From assembly GCA_020161835.1 (NCBI GenBank), contig JAIUNL010000001.1, positions 186,001 through 250,000 of the forward strand: 64,000 bases of DNA, given 5' to 3'. This document shows positions 42,271 through 50,958 of the stretch, piece after piece; position 1 is the first letter of the stretch, and the number at the start of each line of letters is the position of its first letter. The stretch comes from Bacteroidota bacterium. Lineage in GTDB: Bacteria; Bacteroidota; JABWAT01. The notes beneath the pieces are model-generated. The model had not been told where the DNA came from. It saw nothing but the letters and a program-made list of their open reading frames with translations, and did not search any database. A program made the translations under genes and the position numbers.

Positions 42271-44616
42271 TTAAAACTTCACCCTGATACCCGCCGTAAT
42301 TTTTCTTGGCGGTGTGTAAAAATCGGGGTTTTCTGCACCGGTTTTTCTGTAAGTATGGGCTAAGGGTTCATTTGTAAACCGATTATTAAAATTCTCATCA
42401 CCCTTCAAATCTGCTTTCCCTGTCTGCGGATATACCGTTAACAGATTTCGCTTGTCAAACAGGTTTTCAACAGAAACAAAAACACTGCTTTCAACCAATT
42501 CGATTGGTAATTTCTGCTCCAGATTTAAATTAATCTGACTTATTGTTGGCATTTGCTCACGGGTGTCTGAAATGGAAATAGGCCGGCCACCTCCATCATA
42601 AATAAAATAATTTGTGAAATAATAATTACCGGATTGGAGATAATAAGAAATATGGCCATTCATGTTCCAGAATGTTTCAAAATCAATATTGAGTTTCAGA
42701 ATCATTGGAGTGGTCCAATAATTCTCTTCCTTTAAATTGGAATCCAAAAAATCATTTGGGTGAAATTTATAATCGTAGTCCTGAATGTCTAAAAACGATG
42801 AAAATGAAACACTGCGAAAAACCAGGTTTTCGGTTAATTCAGGAACTAATCTAATTCCAACACTGATTCCCCGGTAACTGACTTCAGTTTTATTGCTTGA
42901 AACAAGGGTATAAAGTCCCGAAATCTCATATTTATAATCTGCTGATATCAATTTTTGGGATGAACGCAGATATCCATCAACGGATAAACTAAAAGTGGGT
43001 AACGGATTCCATTCCATACCAAGTTGTGCTGTTGTCCATTTCTCTGGACCCATTTCTGGATTTCCAATATAATTTCGTTCCCCTACCAATTCCGGATATT
43101 CTCCCCAATACAAATTGTCATACGACGGCCAATCAACCGATTGATTAATTGACCATGAAAGTAAAAAGGGTTCATTTAGGCCAACTTTTCCCGAGAAATA
43201 GGGAAGAAATTCAGTAGTTGGTTTTGCTTTTTTCCCGGTTAGAAAATGACCCAAATCGTTGCCCGAATAAGCAGGATCATCCCGGTAAGTTTCTCCGTCA
43301 GACAGAAAACTTTCAACCCTGATGCCAGCTTCAGCTACAGCAAGCTGACCCAACAGGGTGAACAGAATCTGATGTCCACCGGTTACTGAATACAACGCCG
43401 GGTGCCGGTTGATTGAATACCCAAATAAATACATTTCGGGGGGAATTGCATTATACTCTCTATTGTAAACACGGCCTTTTTCCTCAAAATACCACCAGTT
43501 TTCTGTTTGCAGAGTTAGAAAACTTTTCTGTGTGTCATTCCATGTGTAATTATTTTCCACTGAAAAAAGAAACAGATTATCCTGATACCGGTATCTTCTG
43601 TTATCATATCCACCACTTTTGGAAAAAAACAAGTCGGGATCCAACCCCCCTGAAGGTAATTCTCTGACATACTCAAGGTTAGAAACATCCGGTGCCAGAT
43701 AACCCCAGGTTTGGGTTGGCTGGTAAGAGAGGTTGATCTTTTGAGAAAACGATTCTGACCAGGAAAGCTGAGTCGTTAAACCGGAAATAATCTGTTCCTG
43801 AAAGTGCCTAAGGTTTCCATCCGGCGTAAGTAGCCAGTCAAACGAATAATAAGAGGCTGTCTTTCGGCTGTAAAGAACAAAGAAATCCGTTGAAATAAAA
43901 TCAGTGTTCCAAAGCAGTCTGAAGGATAAACTCCTGCGGTTAAAATCATTCATCAGTACATCTGAACTATCACCTGAGGGTTTAATTCTGCCACTGCTTC
44001 CCGAAGAACCTTCCCAGGTTTTATACACACTTTTTCCCGATAAATATCCCCCATCCTGACTGAACATGCCGCCGGTTGAAAAAGACAAATTTTCAACGAA
44101 GGGAACGGGACCGGAAGCAGAATAGCTTAGGTTTTTATTTCCAAGATTATCCAGTTTTGTCCGCTGTGGATGTAGTCCGTTGTCTGAGGAATAGTAAGTT
44201 CCGCCAGAAACTTCAATGGCACTTGAAATTGTTTTTCCGGGAAGGGGTTGTGTGATCACAAAAACGCCGGATGACTGTCCAGGTGTTCTTCCGGAAAGCC
44301 AACCCTTGTCAAGAGTGATTGACCCATCAGTAAGCGGAATGTCATTATAAAGACGATTATTAACCGGAATTCCGTTTAACAGAAACCGGTGAGAATTAAA
44401 GCCACCACCCTTTACCCTGAGACCAAATGGTTCTCTGAACTCCATTGAATTCATATAAAACGGATTATAGCCCCGGTTGGCAGTAACAAAGGGGATTTGT
44501 AAAACCGGGTTTGAAAGTGAAATGGGTTCAGAGGTTAATTTTGTAGAGTCTGGAATTTGGGCTAACCCCATTCCGGAAAGCAGTAAAAGGGTTGCCAGGG
44601 AAAAAAATTTTTTCAT
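42271..44616 (-). CDS. TonB-dependent receptor-like outer-membrane protein
   Basis: 781 residues from ATG 44616. The signal peptide MKKFFSLATLLLLSGMGLAQ is followed by a plug domain (about 30-150) with FGLRVKGGGFNSHRFLLNGI and SGVFVITQPLPG. A long barrel fills the rest, with turns and aromatic strands, e.g. FSWFLSYSRK-like segments and FRSVSFSSFLDIQDYDYKF. It ends with PPRKITAGIRVKF, carrying the terminal Phe of TonB receptors. There is no N-terminal carboxypeptidase-like domain and no paired SusD gene. The ligand is unknown. It ends directly at the shared terminator. Confidence 0.85.
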   Translation of the reverse strand: MKKFFSLATLLLLSGMGLAQIPDSTKLTSEPISLSNPVLQIPFVTANRGYNPFYMNSMEFREPFGLRVKGGGFNSHRFLLNGIPVNNRLYNDIPLTDGSITLDKGWLSGRTPGQSSGVFVITQPLPGKTISSAIEVSGGTYYSSDNGLHPQRTKLDNLGNKNLSYSASGPVPFVENLSFSTGGMFSQDGGYLSGKSVYKTWEGSSGSSGRIKPSGDSSDVLMNDFNRRSLSFRLLWNTDFISTDFFVLYSRKTASYYSFDWLLTPDGNLRHFQEQIISGLTTQLSWSESFSQKINLSYQPTQTWGYLAPDVSNLEYVRELPSGGLDPDLFFSKSGGYDNRRYRYQDNLFLFSVENNYTWNDTQKSFLTLQTENWWYFEEKGRVYNREYNAIPPEMYLFGYSINRHPALYSVTGGHQILFTLLGQLAVAEAGIRVESFLSDGETYRDDPAYSGNDLGHFLTGKKAKPTTEFLPYFSGKVGLNEPFLLSWSINQSVDWPSYDNLYWGEYPELVGERNYIGNPEMGPEKWTTAQLGMEWNPLPTFSLSVDGYLRSSQKLISADYKYEISGLYTLVSSNKTEVSYRGISVGIRLVPELTENLVFRSVSFSSFLDIQDYDYKFHPNDFLDSNLKEENYWTTPMILKLNIDFETFWNMNGHISYYLQSGNYYFTNYFIYDGGGRPISISDTREQMPTISQINLNLEQKLPIELVESSVFVSVENLFDKRNLLTVYPQTGKADLKGDENFNNRFTNEPLAHTYRKTGAENPDFYTPPRKITAGIRVKF

Positions 44617-44723
44617 TGTATATCCGGGAAAAAGTAAATTCACTAACCTTAACGAAGAATTTTAATCAATCAAGGTAAATAAAGATACTTTAACCCGACT
44701 ATAAAAACAACCCGTTCTGTCTT

Positions 44724-45212
44724 TTATTTAAAAATCAGACTGTAAATTTTTGCTTCGTTGCCCCGTTCTCCTTTTGCAAGATCCTGAACGGTTTCACTTC
44801 CGTCAGAGACCTTAAATCCTGCCTGATTTAATTGGATCAAAAGTGAATCACGGTTTGCTCCGGAAAGAAGAGCCAGGTCATTGATTGGTTTTGAATTCAA
44901 TTTACCGATCACTTTCTGTACCGGGATGCGGCCATTTTGTTCTTTTGGCGGTGACAGGAAGGATAGCGCCAGAACCACGACAAAAAACGAAATAAAGGCA
45001 ATTCCTTTCCAGGTTTTGAAGTAATATAAAAAACTGTTTTTACTCGTCCAGATGTGAAAGAGTGCCCCGGCAACAAAAATCAAACTAAACCATTCGTGTG
45101 CTCTTTTGTTATAACCCGTTTCAATTTCAAAAAACATGAGAAGTCCGGTTACTGCCATTAAAATGAACGCTCCGATGGTGATGGGGGTAACCCAGCTTTT
45201 TGAAATTGTCAT
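44724..45212 (-). CDS. DUF4405 (cytochrome b-like) membrane protein
   Basis: 162 residues. Three to four membrane helices: ITIGAFILMAVTGLLMFFEI, HEWFSLIFVAGALFHIWTSK (His residues at both ends resemble heme-ligand spacing in DUF4405) and GIAFISFFVVVLALSFL. A soluble C-terminal segment (about 90-162) has QKVIGKLNSKPINDLALLSG. It starts 18 bases after the sensor-kinase stop, so it belongs to the stress two-component operon. The C-terminal domain is not a standard DUF4405 part. Heme binding is inferred only from the histidines. Confidence 0.75.
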   Translation of the reverse strand: MTISKSWVTPITIGAFILMAVTGLLMFFEIETGYNKRAHEWFSLIFVAGALFHIWTSKNSFLYYFKTWKGIAFISFFVVVLALSFLSPPKEQNGRIPVQKVIGKLNSKPINDLALLSGANRDSLLIQLNQAGFKVSDGSETVQDLAKGERGNEAKIYSLIFK

Positions 45213-45230
45213 GATGAACTCCTGATTTGA

Positions 45231-46562
45231 CTAATTAACTGATTGAACGGGTACTATAATTCTGAAACTTGTTTTAATTCCCGGATTGCTTTCAACTTCA
45301 ATTGAACCCTGATGCTGGCGGATAATTTCTCTCACCAGACTCAAACCCAAACCGTATCCGCCGGTAGATTTATCCCGGCTTTTATCCACCCGGTAAAAAG
45401 GTTCAAAGATAAAGGGCAGTTCGGATTCGGGAATGCCGTTTCCGTCATCTGAAATGCTGATTTCAATACTGTCCTTCAGTTGAGTGAGACCAACATCCAC
45501 ACGTGATTTTCCATATTTAACTGCATTTTCGAGTAAATTTCTTAACCCGATCCGCAACCGATCACGATCTGCCTGAATCTGAATTGTCTTTCCAAAATCT
45601 GGAAACTTGACTTTTTCGCTACCCGAAAGTCCTTTGATGACGTCCTGAATCAAATCGTTTAACAGGAACCCGGAAATAACCAATCCGCCATGCTGACTTT
45701 TCAGTCTTTCGGTTTCCAGAATCTCGGTGATCATTGATTCCATTTCACGAACATCCGCAGAAACGGAGTCCGCCAATTGATCACGTGACGGAAGTTCAAG
45801 AGCAACTTTAATTCTGGTAAGAGGCGACCTGAGTTCATGGCTCACATCCAATAAAAGCTGGTCACGGGAATGAATCATTTCTTTGATTTTGCCGGTCATT
45901 TCATTGAGCGTCTTTGAGATAGCACCAAATTCATCATGTCGTTTTCCTGAAAACTCAACATCCAGATTTCCTTTGCTCACCTGTTTGATTCCCTCCATCA
46001 GCATTCTGAAAGGACGAAGAATCCATCTGATTGCTATGAAAATGGCAACCAGAACACCCACCAGAGCAAGAATCAGAAGGGAAATCATTTTCCAGTCAGG
46101 CTCAAGGATTTTGTGATTATCCGGCTCAAAAATATAGGTGATTCCGTTTTCAGTGTACATGATGAGAAACCGGTTGTCCCAGTCGCCAAACTGAAGCAAG
46201 CCGTAGGTTCTGATCCAATCGGGATGAGGTAACGTTCTGATGTCAGGAACAGTTGGGGATGTCGACCAAGTCGATCCGTCCGGTAAAATCCATCTGATGG
46301 AAACCTGAAGTTTAGTCCTGAGTTCCTGTGCTTTTACAGTATCAGGCGGAGTCCCCAGATCCCGGGCGACATAAGTCAGATATTGGGTTGCATGCATCCG
46401 CCAGGGTGGCACAGCAGATTCCATCCAGAATGATCTGAAAAATCCGACCAGAATTGCAATGACGGCAATCGCTGCCAGAACAAGAATCAGGGTGAGTTTC
46501 AGGAAAACTGATTTCTGTATTTTGTGGTCAGGATTCAGGTGAAAATGAGCGTGTTTTTTCAT
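45231..46562 (-). CDS. Sensor histidine kinase, CpxA/BaeS-like
   Basis: 443 residues from ATG 46562 (the frame is open to 46589). The His-rich cytoplasmic start (MKKHAHFHLNPDH) is followed by TM1 (about 20-42), a periplasmic domain of about 115 residues (45-157) and TM2 (about 160-182). A HAMP domain is next, then HisKA with phosphoacceptor H242 in LLLDVSHELRSPLTRI. The HATPase has NLLENAVKYGKSRV, DDGNGIPESELPFIFEPFYR and STGGYGLGLSLVREI. Partner of the response regulator ~250 bases upstream; it senses envelope stress if the CpxP-like neighbour is a guide. Confidence 0.93.
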   Translation of the reverse strand: MKKHAHFHLNPDHKIQKSVFLKLTLILVLAAIAVIAILVGFFRSFWMESAVPPWRMHATQYLTYVARDLGTPPDTVKAQELRTKLQVSIRWILPDGSTWSTSPTVPDIRTLPHPDWIRTYGLLQFGDWDNRFLIMYTENGITYIFEPDNHKILEPDWKMISLLILALVGVLVAIFIAIRWILRPFRMLMEGIKQVSKGNLDVEFSGKRHDEFGAISKTLNEMTGKIKEMIHSRDQLLLDVSHELRSPLTRIKVALELPSRDQLADSVSADVREMESMITEILETERLKSQHGGLVISGFLLNDLIQDVIKGLSGSEKVKFPDFGKTIQIQADRDRLRIGLRNLLENAVKYGKSRVDVGLTQLKDSIEISISDDGNGIPESELPFIFEPFYRVDKSRDKSTGGYGLGLSLVREIIRQHQGSIEVESNPGIKTSFRIIVPVQSVN

Positions 46563-46809
46563 TTTTCTTTCAGATTTGGCTTTAACCACTGAGGGTCACA
46601 GAGTTAACACAGATGATTTTTGAGTTTGTTTCAGCCTTCAAACAGGGTTAAATATGCTTCGATACAATTTTTCTTCGAAAAATTACTCAGCATGACAAAT
46701 TTGGATTCTCAAGATTCCTGTTTCTGTGAATGAACCCTACTTTATTCCATTAAAAACACCTCTGTGACCTCTGCGATAAACTCAGCGTTACTCTGTGGTA
46801 AAATCCGTC
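46563..46809. repeat. Gap with inverted ACCACAGAG-type tracts between regulator and kinase
   Basis: No gene. Bases 46586-46617 read AACCACTGAGGGTCACAGAG and onward. Bases 46759-46801 read ACCTCTGTGACCTCTGCG ... ACTCTGTGGT, which is the reverse-complement style of the same tract. The arms are about 150 bases apart. Such tracts are dispersed in many FCB genomes. They interrupt an otherwise compact operon. Confidence 0.5.
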
Positions 46810-47499
46810 CTATTCAATTTTAGCAGGAATAAACTGATATCCGGTTCCCCAGACGGTTCTGATCCAGGTTGGAGATTTGGGGTCATCAAAGAGTTTGGTA
46901 CGAAGCCGGCTGACGAGAATATCCATCGTCCGGTTGGTGGCATCCCATTCAAAACCACGTAAGTTTTCGAGAAGATCGTCACGGGAGAAAACTTTACCCG
47001 GTTGTTTCATCAGCAAAACCAGAAGATCAAATTCTGCAGTGGTAAGATCAAGGAGTTCACCTGCCAGACGGGCTTCCCTTCTGACACTATCAGCCTCAAT
47101 CGGACCTGATTTCAGAATTTCACCGACCTGAAGTTCCGGTTGCCTGCGTAGAACGGTCTGAATTCTGGCGACCAGTTCACGGGGTTCAAACGGTTTCGGG
47201 AGGTAATCATCTGCGCCGATTTCAAGTCCAACAATCCGGTCCATCACGTCTCCCCGTGCTGTCAGCATAATGACAGGAACGGCTGAGGTTTTCCGGATGG
47301 TTTTGCAGACTTCAAATCCGTCCATTCCCGGCAACATGACATCCAGAATAACCAGATCAGGCTGAAGGGAAGCAAGTTGTTTGAGTCCATCTTCAGGATG
47401 AACAGATGAAAAAACTGAAAACCCAAAACCGGCAAGATATCCGGTTAAGAGTTGATTCAGTTTTGCATCATCGTCAATGATGAGAATTGATTTTTGCAT
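46810..47499 (-). CDS. OmpR-family response regulator, CpxR-like
   Basis: 229 residues. The receiver domain has acidic D9-D11 (LIIDDDAK), phosphoacceptor D53 in LVILDVMLPGMD, and switch/Lys residues in VIMLTARGD and DDYLPKPFEPREL. The C-terminal winged helix (about 130-228) has LLDLTTAEFDLLVLLMKQPG and WIRTVWGTGYQFIPAKIE. It probably controls envelope-stress genes, including its own operon, with the kinase downstream. Confidence 0.95.
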   Translation of the reverse strand: MQKSILIIDDDAKLNQLLTGYLAGFGFSVFSSVHPEDGLKQLASLQPDLVILDVMLPGMDGFEVCKTIRKTSAVPVIMLTARGDVMDRIVGLEIGADDYLPKPFEPRELVARIQTVLRRQPELQVGEILKSGPIEADSVRREARLAGELLDLTTAEFDLLVLLMKQPGKVFSRDDLLENLRGFEWDATNRTMDILVSRLRTKLFDDPKSPTWIRTVWGTGYQFIPAKIE

Positions 47500-47562
47500 G
47501 TTTTCAGTGTAAAAAGTACAGGTTACGTTTCATCGGTTTCAAAATCAAATTGTATTCCACCC

Positions 47563-47612
47563 GTAACCCCCCGAAAGTGTTCGGGGCAGGCTGTAATCCG
47601 TGACCCGTGATT
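47563..47612. repeat. Dispersed hairpin element, shortened copy C, with word-like tail
   Basis: Bases 47563-47594 match the outer arms of copies A and B but lack the inner hairpin: CCCCGAA (47569-47575), loop AGTG, TTCGGGG (47580-47586). Bases 47595-47612 are the ATCCGTGACCCGTGATT tail. It lies after the stop of the Spy-like gene. Confidence 0.65.
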
Positions 47613-47617
47613 ATACT

Positions 47618-48064
47618 TCAGTTTTCAATAAAATGCTTATTGATTTTATCCATTTTTTCTTTCAGTTCGGTTTTTTGTTCCGGCGTCAGAATGGCATAAA
47701 ACTCAGCAAATCCGGCAGTAACTTTTGGGATCGCCAGACTCATTTTATCCCGGTTTTGATTCAGCAGCGCATTCAATTTTTCCTGATCAATTTTGTCAGA
47801 TTTTACCTGTCCGTAAAACTCACTCCACATCTCCTTTTTGGCTGAATCCATATCAGGCAACGAAGTTTGAACATTCAGGACAATTGCTTTCAGTTTAACT
47901 TCCTGATCTTTGGTGAGATCAAGTTCTGAGCTTACTTTTTTGGTGATCCGGTCAGCACGATCGTCTTTGTTGCATGAATGGTGGGAACAACCGAATGCCA
48001 TTGATGATCCGATGATTGCAACTGCTATTGGCATTGACCAGCGGTGATGTCTGCGAAAAAACAT
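47618..48064 (-). CDS. Spy/CpxP-family periplasmic stress protein (LTXXQ)
   Basis: 148 residues. Signal sequence about 1-25 with an AFGC end, so a lipoprotein is possible. The mature part is all-helical with the two family LTxxQ motifs, LDLTKDQEVKL and AILTPEQKTEL. A His/Cys-rich spot (CSHHSC) just after the cleavage site may bind metal. Spy/CpxP proteins are periplasmic chaperones or repressors of the kinase. It is encoded upstream of the regulator and kinase genes in the same direction, as in Cpx-type loci. GGAG precedes the ATG. Confidence 0.85.
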   Translation of the reverse strand: MFFRRHHRWSMPIAVAIIGSSMAFGCSHHSCNKDDRADRITKKVSSELDLTKDQEVKLKAIVLNVQTSLPDMDSAKKEMWSEFYGQVKSDKIDQEKLNALLNQNRDKMSLAIPKVTAGFAEFYAILTPEQKTELKEKMDKINKHFIEN

Positions 48065-48313
48065 AAGAACTCCATTTCTTGGTTTTTGTTTATTTCAAGA
48101 GCGTCATGCTCTGAGAACAAAGTTCAGGCAAACCTCAAAAAAGAGCTTTTCAGAATTGTTTGAAGTTGTATCAAAGTGTAGCCGGGGGAGATGGAGAAAA
48201 TTATCATTGGAGCTTTGTGTTAATCTATAGTTGAATAGAATCCTTCAAAAGTGACACTATATAAATACTTTATTGTCTATTATTGTATTCGCTTTAAACA
48301 GAAAGGAACAACA

Positions 48314-49225
48314 ATGACTTTTTTTAACCGACTGTTGGTTTTAGGATTATTTCTGACCGGTTTTACATTTCTGAGTCTGGCACAGGAAAGTTTAAGTCCC
48401 TATTTTCTTCTTGATATAAAAAAGGCGACTGGTGCCGCTGACATGGATTCGCTTAAACACAAAGTCGAAAAAATAGTTCTTAAGGAAGGATTTGAAGTAC
48501 TCGGAAAATATAATCCGGGGGGTGACCCAAATTTATGGGTTCTGGTTTTCACTGACACAGAAATTAAGACATTGTGCATGAAAGCCAAAGACCGGGGAAT
48601 GCTTGCTGTGGCTCAGCGGATTGCCATTGTAAAGACAGGAAATTCACTCGATCTTTCAGCGTTGAATCCTTCCTATCTATTCACAGCCTATCTGGGTGAT
48701 CAGATTTTCACACTTAAATCAGATGAAAAACCCGTCATTTCAAAACTTGACAATCTGTATAAACTGATCGGATCACTAAAGAAACCATTTGGTGGTTCTG
48801 TTGACCGTGATGAACTGAAACGATTCCAGTACATGATGGGAATGCCCTATTTTGACGATCCGGTTGAACTAAAGAAATTTTCTTCGTTTGCTGATGGACT
48901 TTCAGTCATCCGGAAAAACCTGAAAAAGCTGGCAGGAAATACCCGTGAAGTGTATTCAATTGTTGATGAGCAAAAGAAAACCGCAGTATTCGGGATTGCT
49001 TTACTTGACAAAGAAACCGGTGAAGATCACTTTCTTTCCATCATCGGAAAAAAACATGCAGCTGCAATGCCATACGAAATTATCCTGACCGATAAAACCG
49101 CCACCATGCTGCACGGCCGTTACCGGTTTGCTTTATATTGGCCTGAATTGACAATGGGAACGTTCACCAAAATCATGTCAACACCTGGCGACGTTGAAAC
49201 GACTCTTCAAAACCTGACAAACTAG
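48314..49225 (+). CDS. Exported protein of unknown function
   Basis: 304 residues from ATG 48314, which has AAAGGAA six bases ahead. The frame is open to 48251, but that segment is AT-rich and unneeded. The signal peptide ends LSLAQES. The mature part has an alpha/beta start (YFLLDIKKATGAADMDSLKH, EGFEVLGKYNPGGDPNLWVL) remotely like DUF302, then helical segments. The end GRYRFALYWPELTMGTFTKI may be a conserved block. I cannot assign a family. It is divergent from the Spy-like gene across about 250 bases that contain no recognised repeat. Confidence 0.65.
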   Translation: MTFFNRLLVLGLFLTGFTFLSLAQESLSPYFLLDIKKATGAADMDSLKHKVEKIVLKEGFEVLGKYNPGGDPNLWVLVFTDTEIKTLCMKAKDRGMLAVAQRIAIVKTGNSLDLSALNPSYLFTAYLGDQIFTLKSDEKPVISKLDNLYKLIGSLKKPFGGSVDRDELKRFQYMMGMPYFDDPVELKKFSSFADGLSVIRKNLKKLAGNTREVYSIVDEQKKTAVFGIALLDKETGEDHFLSIIGKKHAAAMPYEIILTDKTATMLHGRYRFALYWPELTMGTFTKIMSTPGDVETTLQNLTN

Positions 49226-49252
49226 ATCTGGATGTTGGGGAGCAGAAAACAG

Positions 49253-50773
49253 TTACTCCAGTTTCCCAACAGCCTTTTCAACTGCAATTAAAACGGCCCG
49301 GTCATGAACCAGGTCGCTGCAGGCTTTGATATCTTCAGAAAATAACCGGTCATAATCAGCATGACGGATGTGCTCACGAACTTTCCGGTAAGCTGCATTC
49401 ACGCCTTTGCCAGGTTTTTTGGGGGCACGGAAGTCTAACGCCTGAGCTGCACAAAGCAATTCAATCGCCACCACATTTCTCACATTCTGCAAAATCCGGT
49501 ACAATTTCAAAGCGCCCACACTTCCCATCGAAACGTGATCTTCCTGTCCGAGCGAAGTCGGAATAGAATCCACCGAAGCGGGATGAGCAAGCACTTTATT
49601 TTCAGAAACCAGAGAAGCCGAAGTGTATTGCGGAATCATAAAACCCGAGTTGATACCGGTGTCTTTCATCAGCAGACGTGGCAATCCGTCCGGACCCTCA
49701 AGTAACAGATATTGCCTTCTTTCTGAAATGGAAGCAAGTTCGGCAAGCGCAATACCCATATAATCAAGTGGCAGTGCCAGCGGTTGTCCGTGAAAGTTCC
49801 CACCTGAAATCACGGTTTCTTCATCGAAAATCAGCGGGTTATCTGTAGCTGAATTGATTTCAGTTTCCAGAATTTCCTGTGCGTGACGGAAAGCATTTCT
49901 CGACGCACCATGAACCTGCGGAACACAACGAAGCGAGTAGGGATCCTGAACTTTCGGACAGTTTTCGTGGGATTTCAGGATTTCAGAATCGGTCATCAGT
50001 TTTCTGATGTTGGCAGCAACTTCAATTTGCCCCCGATGAGGGCGAACGTCATGAACTCTGGCATCAAACGGACGAAGGCTCCCCTGATAGGCATCGAGAG
50101 ACATGGCAGCAACCACATCGGCAAGCTTCGCCAGATAAATGGATTCCATCAGACAATAAGCCAGATAACCCGACATTAACTGGGTTCCGTTGATGAGCGC
50201 AAGACCTTCTTTCGACTGAAGTTTTAAAGGCTCAATTCCCCACCGTGTAAAAATCTCAGCAGACGGAATTCGTTTTCCATCCACTTCGACCTGACCAAAA
50301 CCCATGATAGGTAAAACCATGTGGGCAAGCGGGGCAAGATCACCCGAAGCCCCAACCGATCCCTGAGAGGGAATAACCGGCGTAACGCCTTTATTGTAAA
50401 ACCGGATCAGCATATCCATCGTTTCCTGACGGATTCCCGAAAAACCCTGAGCCAGTGAATTCACCTTGATCAGAATCATCAGCCGCACGATTTCATTGGG
50501 AATCGATTCACCAACCCCAACGGCATGACTTAAAATCAGATTTTCCTGAAGTTTTTCAAGCTGATTGGCGGGAATCTGAACCTGGCAGAGTTTTCCAAAT
50601 CCGGTATTGATGCCGTAAAACGGTTCGTCACGTGTTTCGATGTGTTCAACAAACCGGCGGGATTTTTGAATCCGTTTTTTTGCGGATGCAGAAAATTGAA
50701 GTGTTAAAGTCGATTTAACCGACTTCTCGAGGTCAGCCAGGGTCAGTGGCTTTTCTCCGATGGTAAGGATCAT
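49253..50773 (-). CDS. hutH: Histidine ammonia-lyase
   Basis: 506 residues from ATG 50773, with AAAAGGAAA ahead. The frame continues to 50908, but that stretch is a repeat tract. The enzyme removes ammonia from L-histidine to give urocanate. The MIO cofactor forms from A142-S143-G144 in GSVGASGDLAPLAHM; PFYGINTGFGKL (active-site Tyr) and the C-terminal QEDHVSMGSVGALK are typical. No hutU, hutI or hutG lies in the window, so the rest of the pathway is elsewhere or absent. Confidence 0.97.
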   Translation of the reverse strand: MILTIGEKPLTLADLEKSVKSTLTLQFSASAKKRIQKSRRFVEHIETRDEPFYGINTGFGKLCQVQIPANQLEKLQENLILSHAVGVGESIPNEIVRLMILIKVNSLAQGFSGIRQETMDMLIRFYNKGVTPVIPSQGSVGASGDLAPLAHMVLPIMGFGQVEVDGKRIPSAEIFTRWGIEPLKLQSKEGLALINGTQLMSGYLAYCLMESIYLAKLADVVAAMSLDAYQGSLRPFDARVHDVRPHRGQIEVAANIRKLMTDSEILKSHENCPKVQDPYSLRCVPQVHGASRNAFRHAQEILETEINSATDNPLIFDEETVISGGNFHGQPLALPLDYMGIALAELASISERRQYLLLEGPDGLPRLLMKDTGINSGFMIPQYTSASLVSENKVLAHPASVDSIPTSLGQEDHVSMGSVGALKLYRILQNVRNVVAIELLCAAQALDFRAPKKPGKGVNAAYRKVREHIRHADYDRLFSEDIKACSDLVHDRAVLIAVEKAVGKLE

Positions 50774-50797
50774 GGTTTTTCCTTTTGGCCTGAAATA

Positions 50798-50957
50798 CCG
50801 GTGACGAGGGACTGGGGACAAGGGACGAGTGATTAGAGACAGGTTACCAGAGACAAGTGATAAGAAAATTTCGGTTCCTTGTCTTCCACTTTTTAAGAAT
50901 ACAAACAACTTCAGTCTTGTATTTTGTCACCCGTCCCTTGTCCCTTGTCACCGGCTG
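50798..50957. repeat. Inverted pair of word-like tracts around the hutH upstream region
   Basis: The left tract, 50798-50864, is CCGGTGACGAGGGACTGGGG followed by further GGGACGAG / AGAGACAAG words. The right tract, 50924-50957, is GTCACCCGTCCCTTGTCCCT then TGTCACCGG, the reverse complement of the same phrase. The arms could form a long imperfect hairpin around a 60-base centre. The right arm runs into the stop of the regulator gene at 50959. Confidence 0.7.
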
Positions 50958-50958
50958 T

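Noticed and set aside
50774..50908. N-terminal extension of hutH
   Set aside because: The stretch is translated repeat tract, while ATG 50773 has a good ribosome site and matches the family start.
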